DNA from: Ailurus styani
Taxonomy: Eukaryota; Chordata; Mammalia; Carnivora; Ailuridae
DNA: 64,000 nt
Direction of reading: 5' to 3'
NCBI GenBank assembly: GCA_002007465.1
Contig: LNAC01000163.1
Location: 2,248,243 to 2,312,242, forward strand
The first letter of the stretch is position 1; each line of letters starts with the position of its first letter. Shown in pieces: positions 39,001 through 52,600 of this stretch. A program made the translations under genes and the position numbers. The notes beneath the pieces are model-generated. The model did not search any database and had not been told where the DNA came from. It was given only the letters and a program-made list of their open reading frames with translations.

Positions 39001-42000
39001 ATCACCTCTATCTCCGAAGACTGATTGCAAATTTATCCTGAATAAAGTCATCTGAGCAGTTCCATAAGCAACTCAAACTCCAAAATTAATCACCTGCACC
39101 ATCAACTTCTCCCTTACCTTACCACAAACACATTTCCCCTCTGACATCCTTAGTTTTATAAATAGAATCCATCGTCCAAGTCATCTGAACTCTCTATCCC
39201 TCTGATCAAAGTCAAAGTCTATTCCTTTTGAATTACCTAACTGATCTCCCTGCCTCCAGTCCAATATATATAATAATAAGCACAATGTTCCTCCCAGGTA
39301 CCATTCGTTCAACTGGTTAACTTTGCAGCCTTGTCTTTTTCAAAGATATTAGTGATTCTCCACTGCCTACAAATAAAGTTTAAATTTCCTAGGTCAACAT
39401 AGCATTTAAAACACCTCTTCCATTAAGTTCTTCAGATCCTGACTATTTTCCACCAAATAGTAATCTCCTTTTCTGAATTCCCATTGCACTTTTAACCACA
39501 TTTATAACAGTAACAAATTTCTACTTTGTTAGAGGGTTATATTCATTTCTTACTATACCAAAGACTCTTTAAAGACGGATGTCATGTATTTGATATCTTT
39601 CTACTCACCAACAGTGTCTGATAAAACGACCAGTTTAAAGTAGGCACATAATAAATTAGATCTACTGATTATAATTTCATTTGAGTTATAGATCAATTCT
39701 TATGTATAAAGAATTTTCAGTATCTCAAAAGTGGCCCAGGCACTAAATTATCCCCCTAGTTTTATCAAAGGCAGACAAGTATTTGGGGCATACACAATTC
39801 CCCAAATTACCTTAAATATGAGTTTCTACCTACCAAAAAAATAGCCTTCTTATTCTGGTCATGTACTAACAGCATAGAGAATAAAACTAGGACTGATCTA
39901 TTATGTCTCCTATGAGAATACAGGAGATTTTCTATTTTAAAAACAGCACTTGTATCAACATAGGAAACTGGTATTTCAGGATCTCATAGGATATAAATGA
40001 TTCAGGTGTGCTAGGATTCCAGTGAGGGAAATAACAAACTATTCAATGATAATAACAGTTATCATTTATTAAGCACTTGTGAGTATGTCAGATGATACTG
40101 TTCTAAGTACTTGAAATGTATTATTTAATTTTTTCAAAGATTAATTATTTATTTGAGAGAGAGAGGGAATAAGCATGCAAGTAGGGGCAGGGGCAGAAGG
40201 AGAGGGAGAAAATCTTCAAGCAGACTCCCCACTGAGCAGAGAGCCCAACTCAGGGCTCGATCTCACAACCCATAAGAGCATGACCTGAGGCTAAACCAAG
40301 AGTGGGACATTTAACACATTTAACCCACTGAGCACCCAGGCACACCTGTATTATTTAATTTTTATAAAACTATGAGATAGCTACTATTATTATTCTCATT
40401 TTACATATTTTTTAGAAATAAGGCATAAAAGGTAGATCACACATCTAAAAACTATTTTCCATTAGTATAACCTAACAAATGGGTAGAAGATGCATGTGTG
40501 AAAGAGCAATTATATTTAAGTCTCAAACTAGGAGTCCCAAGATCTAGACCTGCTTCAGTTCACTAGAGAGAACCTCACAGAGCCTCAATGCTCCCCTTGA
40601 CCCTTAGGCATCACAGTAGTTGTAAGAATCATATTAAATCAAAGAGCATTGGATCTGACAATGTCAAGAAACCTGAAATCCAATCCCTGCTGCTCCGACT
40701 TTTACTACCTATAAGACTCTATACAAATAAATCCTACAGTTTCTTTGAGTTTCATCCATTCTTTTTTTTTTTTCTTTTTTTTTTTTAATTTTATTTTTAT
40801 TATTTGCCCAAGGGGTACAGGTCTNGTACAAATAAATCCTACAGTTTCTTTGAGTTTCATCCATTCTTTTGACAAGTATGGAGCACCTAAGTATGTGCCA
40901 AACATTCTCCCAAGAGTTAGGAATACAAAAGTGAACATGACAGATACAGATACAGTCTTCTGTCCTCACAAAACTCAGAGTCTAGAGGGGGATACAGACA
41001 AGTAAAAAAGACAATTATAATTAAAGTAGGTTAAGTGTTTGCATAGGAGAGTATATAGAGAGGCACCTAATCTAGACTTAAGGGTCAAGGAATACTTCCC
41101 AAAAGGAAATGACTTCTAAGCTAAGACTGAAAAGATGAATATTAGTTAGAGAAAAGTTCCAGGCAGGGGAAACAAGGATCAAAGACCTGTGCACAGAGGA
41201 CAAGTATTAATAGTATATTCTGAAGAAGTAAAGAGGATTTAAAAAGCAAAGATGAGGGATCTTTCTGTATAATTTCTCACAACTACATGTGAATCTGCAA
41301 TATCTCAATAAAAATTTTAATTAAAAAAGCATATATGAGAGTACTCTGTAAATTAAGAATAAGCACCTTAACTATTTAATATTATATTTAATATTTAATA
41401 TAAATTAATATAAATATAATATTTGATATTATATTTAATATAATATTTAATATTATTACTAATACTACATCCCATATACATATAATGTATTGCTACAGAG
41501 AGCAAAGCTGGAGTGATCATTATAATGGAAACAGAACTACTAAGGACAGCTAGTGACCATATTTCAATAGTTGGCCAAAATCTAGAAAATCATGATTCAA
41601 TACCTTTCACATCTGGTCGATACTGTAGTCCATCATCTTTTTTTCCCAACAAACTAGTGTCATCTGTGTCTATAAAAGAAAATTTTCAAATTAAGACACA
41701 CAGGATGTTTAAGTCATACCATGAAACTCCCAAATATTCCAAATGCTCCAGTCCTTCCCAACTCTGTCCACTTATCTTGCTCACATTTCCCACCATTCTC
41801 TTGATCTATTACGCCATTTCTACCTCAGGCCTCAAGGCATACCAAATACATATACATGATCTGCAAGATGAACAACCTAATTTCGTTTAGATTTCAGCTC
41901 AAATGTCATCTCCTTAAAAAATCTTCCCTGTGCAAACTAAAAATAACACAGACCCTGAAGGGAAGGGATTAGCCCTCTCTCCAAGGGACAATAATCTCAA

Positions 42001-45000
42001 GATTTACCTCTTCTACCATTGTTTGCCTGGAAACATATCAGATTAAGATAAAGGTGGAATCTCAGCTATGTTATCAGACAAAACTTAGAAATGACCCCAG
42101 ACTGGTGAGTTGTATTTGGACTGGGAACCCTGTAAATGAACGACGAATGCATGTTGGAAGTACAAGCTTCAGCTTCCCACTACATAGTGAGGGAGGAAAG
42201 GGAAGGTATAGTTAGGTATGAATGGAAGTATTATCAAGAGGACCAAGATAAAAGTTAAGGACCAACTATTCCAAAGGATTCTAAATAGGCATGAATTTCA
42301 ATTAACAAAATTCTCAAGCTTGACCAACTTGAAGTTTGAAATTGCAGGGAGAACCATTCAATCATGAACCAGTTCTTCATAAAAGGTATTATTTCTCTAA
42401 GCTACTGTTTCAACTCAGGCTCTAAATGCCACTCTATGAAAGAAAAACAAACAATGCACTTCTTTAGGAACAAGGCTAAGTGGAGTGTCTACCTACAAGG
42501 GGTCTCTATCAGGAAATGGTTTGCTCTCCCACCCATATCTGACCTCCACCTGGAAATCCTCTGATGAGCTTCTTGGGCATTCTCTGGTAGCTTAGACCAG
42601 AGATACTGCAATCCCCTGTGCCGTATTTCACAAGTACTTTGTTACCAATATAAAGTCCCAAACTCTGGCTTACAACATTCTTCCCTTAGCTAAGATAAAA
42701 ACATATCCCTTTAGTAAGTCCAAAAAAGGTAGGAGGGTTGAGCCTTGTAAGCAGGAAAGACCCACAAGTCCATAACAATGTGTCTGGCTCTTGTATGTTG
42801 TATGTTACTAGGAAATAATACATTATCGTAGCCCATAGAAGTATTGCTAAGGAACCTGAGTAGTTCTGCCTTTAGTGACTGGATATTTCTAGTTGAAATG
42901 GAAAACAAAAACAAATTCTTAGTTGGTATCATGACTCTAAACTATGACAAAAAGCAAGAAGAGCACAAAGAATTTTAAACTGAAAGTAATAATTTTTCCT
43001 TACATTCTATAACCTCACACCAAAATCTCTTAACGGTATATAATATGTAGGGGCCAAAACTACAGAAAGAATGTGAAAACAAAATAAACTTTTATGCTCT
43101 AGAAAAAAATCTGAATATATGGCAATGCTTGTAGTTTTACTATAATGAAAATAAGTTGACTAATTATTAAACAACTATAATCGTTACTATAAATTTGAGA
43201 CAAACTTTAAGAATTATAAATGTATCTACAAGTCTATGTTAGGAAGGGCTTAGTAACTACATGATCAACAGAAAAGCATCGTTTGAGTCTTGAGAAGATG
43301 AAAATAAATGGAAAAAAAATCTAAATTAGTAACAACAAAGAAGTTCTAAGATATAAAGTAATAGAAGAAACAAACAGAACATCAAAGGCTTCTCATTTTA
43401 CAAATATGCTACACTACCAAAATGACAAAATAAGATTTCAGACATAGAATATTAAAGGCAGGTCTCTGGATGAGTAGAATGGATTTTACCTGTGCAATGA
43501 CCAAGATGCCTTATATCAATTTGTTCTTGCTTTATACAAGATGCTTCTCGCACAAAACAAGGATTGTTGTAGGAACTCCCATCAGAAGCACACACAGGAT
43601 TAAAACTGTAGCCACTGCAATCTATATTACATACACACCTGTTGGAAAAGACAAAAATTACCTATATTTTACAACAAAAGTATTTCACAATGCTGTATTT
43701 CTCACTTTCTTCTTTTCTGCTTTCTGTTAACAGAAGTCAATATATTGTTTTAAGTCACTGATAAAAAAATTAAGCAAAGTGAATGCTCAGCTAACAATTT
43801 CTTTCAGGTGAGAATTTTGAAATAATTTCATCTGGATATTATTACAGTGGTTTCCCCAGAATTTTCATATCTAGATACAATAGTCAAGGGATGTCAAATG
43901 TCAACAATGTTAATTAAAAAGCAACATGCCGTAGTGGAAAGGACACAGAACTGAGTCAAAAGTCATGACTCTAAATCCCAGCCCAACTAATTACTAGATT
44001 TGTGTCCAGATTCTTCCCCTCTTAGTTTACTTAACTGAAAATAGAGGTTATAATATACCGACCTCACCAAACAACTAGAAAGACTAAAAAACATAATTTG
44101 ATATAAAACATGTAAAATGAAAGCCCTCCAAAGTGCTTCTAGTTGCACATCTACCTATCTCACTGAGTGTCCACTCAACACTGAGACTACACAAGAGGTC
44201 CCAGGCATGATCACTCCTCCCAAGAACAACAAAATCTAAATGAGAATATAAAATAAAAAAAAAACAGGGACGGCTGGGTGGCTCAGTGAGTTAAGCATCT
44301 GCCTTCGGCTCAGATCATGATCCCAGGGTCCTGGGATCCAGTCCCAAGTTGGGCTCCCTGCTCAGCGGACAGCTTGCTTCTCCCTCTGCCTCTGCCTGCT
44401 GCCCCCTTGCTTATACTCTCTCTCTGACAAATAAATGAATAAAATCTTTAAAAAAATAAATAAATAAAAATAAAATAAATAGAGACTCTCATGCTTTCAG
44501 CAATACTGTGGGCTCAGAAGCTACACTAGGCTTCCCACTGAAAACAACAAAAATTACAGGAAAAGTACTTTAAAACATTCTCTCGAATGCATTCATAAGT
44601 TGACAAGAAATCAAGGAATATTCAGAATAAAAGTTAAATGAAGACAGGAACAGAGAAAGGTCAATCGAGTTGACTAAAGCTGATTTTCACCTTGAAAATG
44701 TTAACCAAATTGGGTAAATTCAATTATCAACTTTTGTAGCCTTGCAGGCCTCTGGGAAAAAGAAGATAAATAATAATGACCTACCTAAGATGGGGAGTTT
44801 GAAGACCCTGGAAAAGCTGGAACCTCAAAAAGCTATAACTCTCAGCATGAGGGTAAACTAGAAATGAGTTTCCATATTCCACAGGGACTATTTAAAACGG
44901 GGGGGAAATGCTGCCCTGAGCCATGGCACTGAAGAGAGGGAAGAAAAAATCTCCCCTGAGAATTAAAAACCACAAGCCAGCCCTCACATGGGTAATTACA

Positions 45001-48000
45001 ACTTAAAATACTACTTGGGTGTTCTGAAAAACCTCAAGCCCACAGTTTATTCTAAGAGCCAAGGACTGGGAGGGGCCCTAGGCAATGGACAGAAGCAAAT
45101 GCAATCTCCTTTGGAGAAACCAACTTTATTATCCTCAACCTCAAACACTTTCCAAGATACACTTGTGAGAAAAATAAGCAGATCACACACTCTCTCAGTC
45201 ATATATCTATAACAAATAAGGAAATAAAACACCATGAATACAACAAACTCATTTGAAAAACGGAGCAGGGGTACGGCTGGAGCCAGTGAAGCATGCGACT
45301 CTCGGGTAGAATTAACTTTAAAAAAAAAGGAAGGAAGGAAAGAAGGAAGGAAGGAAGGAAGGAAATGAACCAAACAGAATTTCTAATAGATAAAGAATAT
45401 ATTATTAGAAATAAAAAAACTTGGGGCGCCTGGGTGGCTTAGTGGGTTAAAGCCTCTGCTTTCAGCTCAGGTCATGATCTCAGCGTCCTGGGATGGAGGC
45501 CCGCGTCGGGCTCTCTGCTCAGCAGGGAGCCTGTTTCCTCCTCTCCCTATCTCTCTGCCTGCCTCTCTGCCTACTTGTAATCTCTCTCTCTCTCTGTGTC
45601 AAATAAATAAATAAATAAATCTTAAAAAAAAAAAAGAAAGAAAGAAAAAACTTGGGGTGCCTGGGTGGCTCAGTCAGTTGGGCATCTGAGTCTTGATTGA
45701 GGCTCAGGTCATGATCTCTGGGTTGTGAGACTGAGCCCCGCATCGGGCTCTGCACTGGGTGGGGAGCCTGCTTGGGATTCTCTCTACCCCTCACCCTCTG
45801 CCCCTCCTCCCCCTCCATGGCATGTGCACTCTCTCGCTTTCTCTCAAAAAAAAAGAAAGAAAGAAAGAAAGAAAAACGCAATAGGCAGATTTAACAGCAG
45901 ATTAGATAAACGAAAGGTGAATTAGGGAACTGGAAGACAGGTCAAAGGAAATTACTCAAACCACAGCAGAGAGTAAAGAGGTGGTACACAGGGGAAAAAA
46001 GATTAAGAGACATGGAAGACAAGTGACAGAATCTGGAAATACTTGGACTGGACCTCAAGAAGGAGTAAAAGGAACGAGGCAAGGCAATATTCTCAGCAAT
46101 TCCTTGTCAAACTTTCTAAAGCTAAAAAAAGATACTAATCTAAATATCCAAGAAGCCTAATGCATTCCAAACAGGATTATTAAAAAGGAATCTAGACAAA
46201 GAGGTATCACAGTGGAATTTTACAGCAACATCAAAAAAGAATATTTTAAAAGCAGCCAGAAAGGGCGCCTGGGTGGCTCAGTGGGTTAAAGCCTCTGCTT
46301 TCGGCTCAGGTCATGATCTCAGTGTCCTGGGATCGAGGCCCGCATCGGGCTCTCTGCTCAGCAGGGAGCCTGCTTCCTCCTCTCCCTGTCTCTCTGCCTG
46401 CCTCTCTGCCTACTTGTAATCTCTCTCTCTGTGTCAAATAAATAAATAAAATCTTTAAAAAAGAAAAATAAAATAAAATAAAATAAAAGCAGCCAGAAAG
46501 AAGAGAACAATTACTTTTAAAGAGGCAAGAATAAGAGGGACAAGTGTCTTCAAAAGCAATACTGAAGCCAAATTGTTTATTTATAGCCAGACAGTGAAAT
46601 AATGCCTGCAATGTGCTGAGATAAAATAGAATTCTATGTAAAGAGAAATATCTTTCATGAATGAGGGTAAAATAAAAGTAATTTGGAAGTAGTAACTTAA
46701 GAGTTTGTCACCTGCTGGCTATCAGTAAAGGTAATTATAAAGGCAGTTGAACAATGATCTCATAAAGAAGATCTGAAATGCAAATGAAGAACAAAAGCAT
46801 AAACATATAGGTATTAACAAAGCGAGCCTTGCGGGGGCCCAACAATTTCACTACTAGGTAAGGCCCCTTAAAATCTCGTACACATGTACATCAGGAAATG
46901 TAAGAAAGAATGTTCAAAGCAGCATTATTCATGAGAACAAAAGACTGGAAACAATCCAAATGTCCATCAACAGTAAAATGCACTGTAAAAGTCCAAAATT
47001 TAAATTCAATAAACAGTGAAATTGAATGAACCATGTTCATTAACATGAATGAATTCCAAAAACATAATTGCTAAGCAAAAGAAGGTACATATAGAGATGA
47101 TTCTGTTTAATACAAAACTCAAAATCAATTAAGAGATTTATCATATGTGGTAAAACTATTTTAAAAGCAGAGAATGGAGGATACCAGGCAGGTAGAGGAA
47201 AGATGCATTCAGGGAGGAACATCGGAGGGTAGCCCTTAAGTATTGATAATATTCTATTTCTGGTTTGGTAGATAGGATTCACAAAACTTTGTTTCACTTT
47301 TGTGCATTAAACCACATGTGTAAGTTTTCATGGACTTTTAAATATAAACTCGATTCCACTATTTAAAAATTAAGGCACCAGAAAAAAATTAACAATTCGT
47401 ATTTACTAAAGTCAGAAATGGCTTTTACATTTTGGTGGGTGGGTAGGGAGGGAGAATGTGACAAAGACCACATTTGGTCTCCAAAGTGTAAAATATTTGT
47501 CATCCGGACCTCTACAGAAAATCCTTGCCGACCCCAGGTTGACAGGATATAAGTGGGCCAAGTTGGAATGGCAATAAAAGAGAAAAAGTGGCTAATGAAA
47601 GATTATAGAGCTATTTCAGAAATAAGAAAAGGCCCAACAACAAAGGCAAGATACCATACCAATCCAGTAAGAAGAAACAAGTGATTTAGCAGTGGGCACT
47701 GAGCACAAGTATGACCAAGTGTAGGAGAAAGTTAGCATTGCTCGGTGGGATGGTACCACTGCAGGTCAGACTAAGAACTCGGAGAACAAAACCATGGCTA
47801 CTGTTCTCAATGGCATGTGAAGAAAAAAAATAAAATTACCATGCCAAGGAAAGCCCAGCTCAGTGAAACCATGAGCAGAGAGGAAAATATCAGAATCCAG
47901 AGGTTGCTGATGCAATTGATTACAACGATTACAGCTGTTTGCACACTGGCAATGATGCAGAGGGCAGGATGCCCAAAGCATAGGAATGTGCGCTAGGGTG

Positions 48001-49609
48001 GAAAGAAATCACTTCAGTAAATATGCCAAATTCAAAACGTATAACCACCATTTACTCTGCACCTACTGCGTGGGAATACTTACATCTGCCTTATTTAATC
48101 CTGACAACAAATAATTATAAAAAGGGAAGATGAATATGAACAAAGGTTAAAAAGCCCAAGATCACAAAACATGAAGTGGCTAGGGTGGGTGCTCTCTGTA
48201 CTCATTAGAGCTGTTGTGTAAAACAGAGATCTCTGCGTGGAAAGTGACAAATGAAAGGAGATAAGTATTTTCCATATTTTTAAAAAAGATTTTGTTTACA
48301 TATTTATTTATTTATTTGAGAGAGAGAGAGCACAAGTGGGGAGGAGGGGCAGAGGGAGAGGGAGAAGCAGATTCTCCACTGAGCAGGGAGCCCAATGCGG
48401 GGCTCAATCCCAGGACCCTGACTGAGATCATGACCTAACCCGAAGGCTTACCTGACTGAGCCACCCAGGTGCACCATACACATGTTTATCATGAAAAATC
48501 TTTTCACTAAACTGGCCTTGCTTTTCTCTCAAACACACCAGGGACACTCCTGACTCAGGGTTTCCCTTCTCTCTAGAATATTTCCCTCACACCCACCAGC
48601 TTCAATCCCTCACTTCAAGTTTTTTCTCAAGTCTTACAAAAATGACTGAAAACTAAATCACTAGGCATCCATTCAAGAAGTTAGAAAAAGAACAATGAAG
48701 TAAGTCCAGTGAGGGCACCTGGGTGGCTCAGTGGGTTAAAGCCTCTGCTTTCGGCTCAGGTCATGATCTCAGGGTCCTGGGATCAAGGCCCGCATCGGGC
48801 TCCCTGCTCAGCGGGGAGCCCGCTTCCCCCTCTCTCTCTCTGCCTGCCTCTCTGCCTCCTTGTGATCTCTCTCCCTCTGTGAAATAAATAAATAAAATCT
48901 TTAAAAAAAAAAAAAAGAAAGAAGTCCAGTGAAAACAAAAAGAAGGGAAAAAACAGAGGAATGGATACAGATACATGGGGATATAGATACGAATATGTAG
49001 TTAGATCTCAGCAGAAATAGAAAATAAAGTTACAACAGAAAGGATCAATAAAGCAAAGACTTTCATATCTACAAAGGAGGCTAAATCCAGAAAGAGAGAA
49101 AAACATATGAGGAATGAAATAGACTAGATTCGGCGGGGATTATGGTTTAATAGAAGATGAAGGGTTATTATAAGCCACCTTAAGACAGCAAGTTTGAAAA
49201 TCTAGGTAAAATGAGTAAGTTTTCAAATTTAACTGGAGAAGACATAGAAACTGAATGGTATTTTAATCATTAAAGAAATTAAATTGGTTGTCTGAAAACA
49301 AAAAAAAAGTCCTCCAAAGACAGTTTCGGAACCAGGTGTTTTTTTAAAAAGAAAATTTATGAATACATCCGTTCCAATCATTCAATAAATAGATCATTCT
49401 ATTCTTTCACAAAGTCATCCAGAGAATAGAAGAAACACTACTAAATCCATGTAAACTTTAAAAAACCAACAAAAGTAACAGATTACACCTCACTGAATAA
49501 AAACGAATAAAAGAGGCAATCTCATCCTTATGGCAGATGGAACACCAACCAGTACTTCACAGGCACAGATACTGCAATTATAAAACAGCAGCAGGATAGG
49601 ATGGATGAA

Positions 49610-49640
<31 letters not shown>

Positions 49641-52600
49641 AAGAAAAGAAAAGAAAAGAAAGAAAAAGAAAGAAAGAAAAAAGGAGCACCATGAGAACAA
49701 AGACGAGCTCAGAAATTAATATGACAGGGGTGCCTGGGTGGCTCAGTCAGTTAAGCACCCGACTCTTGATTTCAGCTTAGGTCATGTTCTCAAGGTCATG
49801 GGATCAAGCCCCACATAGTGCTCCTCATTCAGGGAAGAGTCTGCTGGAGATTCTCTCCCTCTCTCCTTTGGCCCCTCCCCCACTGCACCTGCTTGCTCTC
49901 TGTCTCTCAAATAAATAAATCTTTACAGCAGAAACAAAAAAATTCAAAAAAGGAGCAGCAGATAAAGTTGAAGAAATCTCTCAGAAGGCACAGCAAAATT
50001 TTTTTTTAAAATAGAAAATGGGAGAAAAGGTAAGAAATTAAAGGACTAGTCCAGGATGTCCAACAACCAAATAACAGAAATACAAATAGAAAAGAAGGGA
50101 AAGGAAGTCATGATCAAAGAACTAACTGAAGAAGGGGTGCCTGGCCGGCTCAGTCAGCAGAGCATGTGACGCTTGATCTCAGGGTTGTCATTTCAACCCC
50201 ACCTTGGCTGTGAAGATTACTAAGAAATAAAATTTTTAAAAAATTTTTTAAAAAAAAAGAGCTAATTGAAGACAACTTCTCAAATCAGAAATAAATAACT
50301 TTCTAAGAAAGGGTGTAACACTGTGAAATTCCACTATACTGAGGACCAAAAGATTCTACATGCTTCCATAGAGAGAAAACAGATCATATACAAAGGATCG
50401 GGAATCAGAATGGCTTCAGGCTTCTACAGCAATACTAGGTATTATTAGGTTATATTAGGTATAGGATAAAAACACTTTCAGGGGGCGCCTGGGTGGCTCA
50501 GTTGGTTAAGCATGTGCCTTCAGCTTGGGTCATGATCCCAGGGTCCCGGGATCGAGTCCCATATTGGGCTCCCTGCTGAGCAGGGAGTCTGCTTCTCTGT
50601 CTCCCTCTGCCTCTGCCAACTGCTTTTGCTCTCTCTCTCTTTATCTCTCTCTGTATCTCAAATAAATAAAATCTTTAAAAAAGAAAACCAAAAAAACACT
50701 TTCAGGGCACATGGCTGGCTCAGCCAGTGGAGCATATGACTCTTGATCTCAGGGTTCTGAGTTTGAGCCCCATGTTGGGTGTAGAGATTATGTAAAAATA
50801 AAATCTTCAAAAAAAAAAAACCCCACAAAACCTTCAAACATTAAGTCTCAAAAGTTTTTGGCTTTTTTTTTTTTAAATCCTGTACCCTTTTTCAAGAAGC
50901 TACTGAAAAAATAGACTAAAATGGGACAGTAAAACCAAGAAATTAAAAGCAAAAATACTAAGTAGCAGACTATCCCATATAAAAGGGGAGGTAAATGAAT
51001 TTCTAGGATACTTATGGTATAACAAAAAATATATTTGATCTTTGTCCCCTGTTTCTGCACAGAGCCCCTAAAACCCTTGGAACTGACAGATGGGAGAATC
51101 TTTTGTATGCTAAGGAAATGACTCACTGCAGGAAAAGGAGGGACCAGTTTGACACCAGAAAAATGAACCACGGAAAAGTCAGAACTTCCACTTCCCACCC
51201 CACCAACCCACCTGACCTCTGGGAAGGGAGAGAGAAACAGGGATTGGAGGAGATGGAGTTCAATCACCAACGGCCAATAATTTAACCAATAATGACACCG
51301 CCACAAAAAACTTCAAACAGGAGCATCCCAGGTTGGTGAACGCATACACGTGCTGGGAAGGTGGTGCACCTGATACCATGGAGACAGAACAGAAACTCCT
51401 CAAGACCCTTCCAGACCTTGCCCTATGCGCCTCTTCATCTGGCTGTCCATTTGCGTCCTTCACAATAAACAGTAAGCATAGCGCTGTGTGTCATATGTGC
51501 AAATTATCAAGCCTGAGGGGAGGTTGTGGAAATTTCCAAATTGGTGGTGTGCTGGGAGGAGACGCAGGGAACCTCACTTGCAGAGGGTGCCTTGTGGGTG
51601 TGTGCCTTCATTCGGTGGCATCTGTGCTATCTCCAAATGGAGAACATCGGAAGTGAACTGAGTTGTGGAACAGCTGGTTGGTAGAGAACGGGTTATTGTT
51701 GGGAAAGATAACACTGATGTTAGATCCCAGGATGACGGCTCTATACGGGACATACAGGGCAACCAGTCCACAGGGACACAGTTTCCCTGTGTACAGTCCT
51801 ATCGATGGCTGTGATTACCGATGTATAGTGTGTTGACATTAGTTTCAAAAAAAGGAAAGAAAGAGAATATGTGTACATATTTGCTTGTACACGCATAAAA
51901 TCATCGCTGGGAGATTAAATAAACATCACAGTGACTGCCTCTAGTAAAGACACCTGAATGGCTGGGAAACAGAGGTAGGAAGCAGACTTTTTTTTACTGT
52001 ATAGACTTTTAAAGCTTTTTAGTTTCTAACACCGCAAATTGCAAAGGCATGAATGCATATATACATAAATAAATGAATTCAATGACTTCTATGATTTTTG
52101 CGAATCACAACTCTAAGTCTTTAAAATAGGGATAATACACCATAATACTGGTGAAAGAAGCAAATAAGCTTTTGTAAAAAGCTCTCTGAAATCAAATACT
52201 ATGTACATCTGAAAGTATTATTATTATTATTGAAAAAAATCTATCCTTTCCCTTCCTTTCTCTTCACTCTATACAGAAAGTGTTATTCCTTCTTGATATG
52301 TTAAGTTTATTTAGCAGTTAAGGAAACACTGGCTTAAACTAATTTATGTGGGGATGGCTGGGTGGCTCAGTCAGTTAAGCATCTGCTTTCGGCTCAGGTC
52401 ATGGTCTCAGGGTTCTGGGATCTAGCCCCATGTTGGGCTCTGTACTCAGCTAGGAGTCTGCTTCTCTCTCTCCCTTTCCCTTTGCCCCTCCCTCTGCTCA
52501 TGCTCACTCTCTCCTGCGCTCTCTCTCTCTCTCAAATAAATAAATAAAATCTTGGGGCGCCTGGGTGGCTCAGTGGGTTAAAGCCTCTGCCTTCGGCTCG

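Larger units (their letters stand above)
31210..41603 (-). other. TMEFF1: TMEFF1 intron 7
   Basis: A 10.4 kb phase 1 intron with SINEs in both orientations, two L1 3' ends with SINEs nested in them, a hAT-type MER relic, MIR and L2 pieces, and a gapped young L1. Unannotated stretches: 32360-32838, 33210-34346, 35170-35594 and 39660-40050. Confidence 0.85.

Noticed and set aside
41513..41890. 125-codon plus-strand frame
   Set aside because: It overlaps TMEFF1 exon 7 antisense and runs into L2 sequence.
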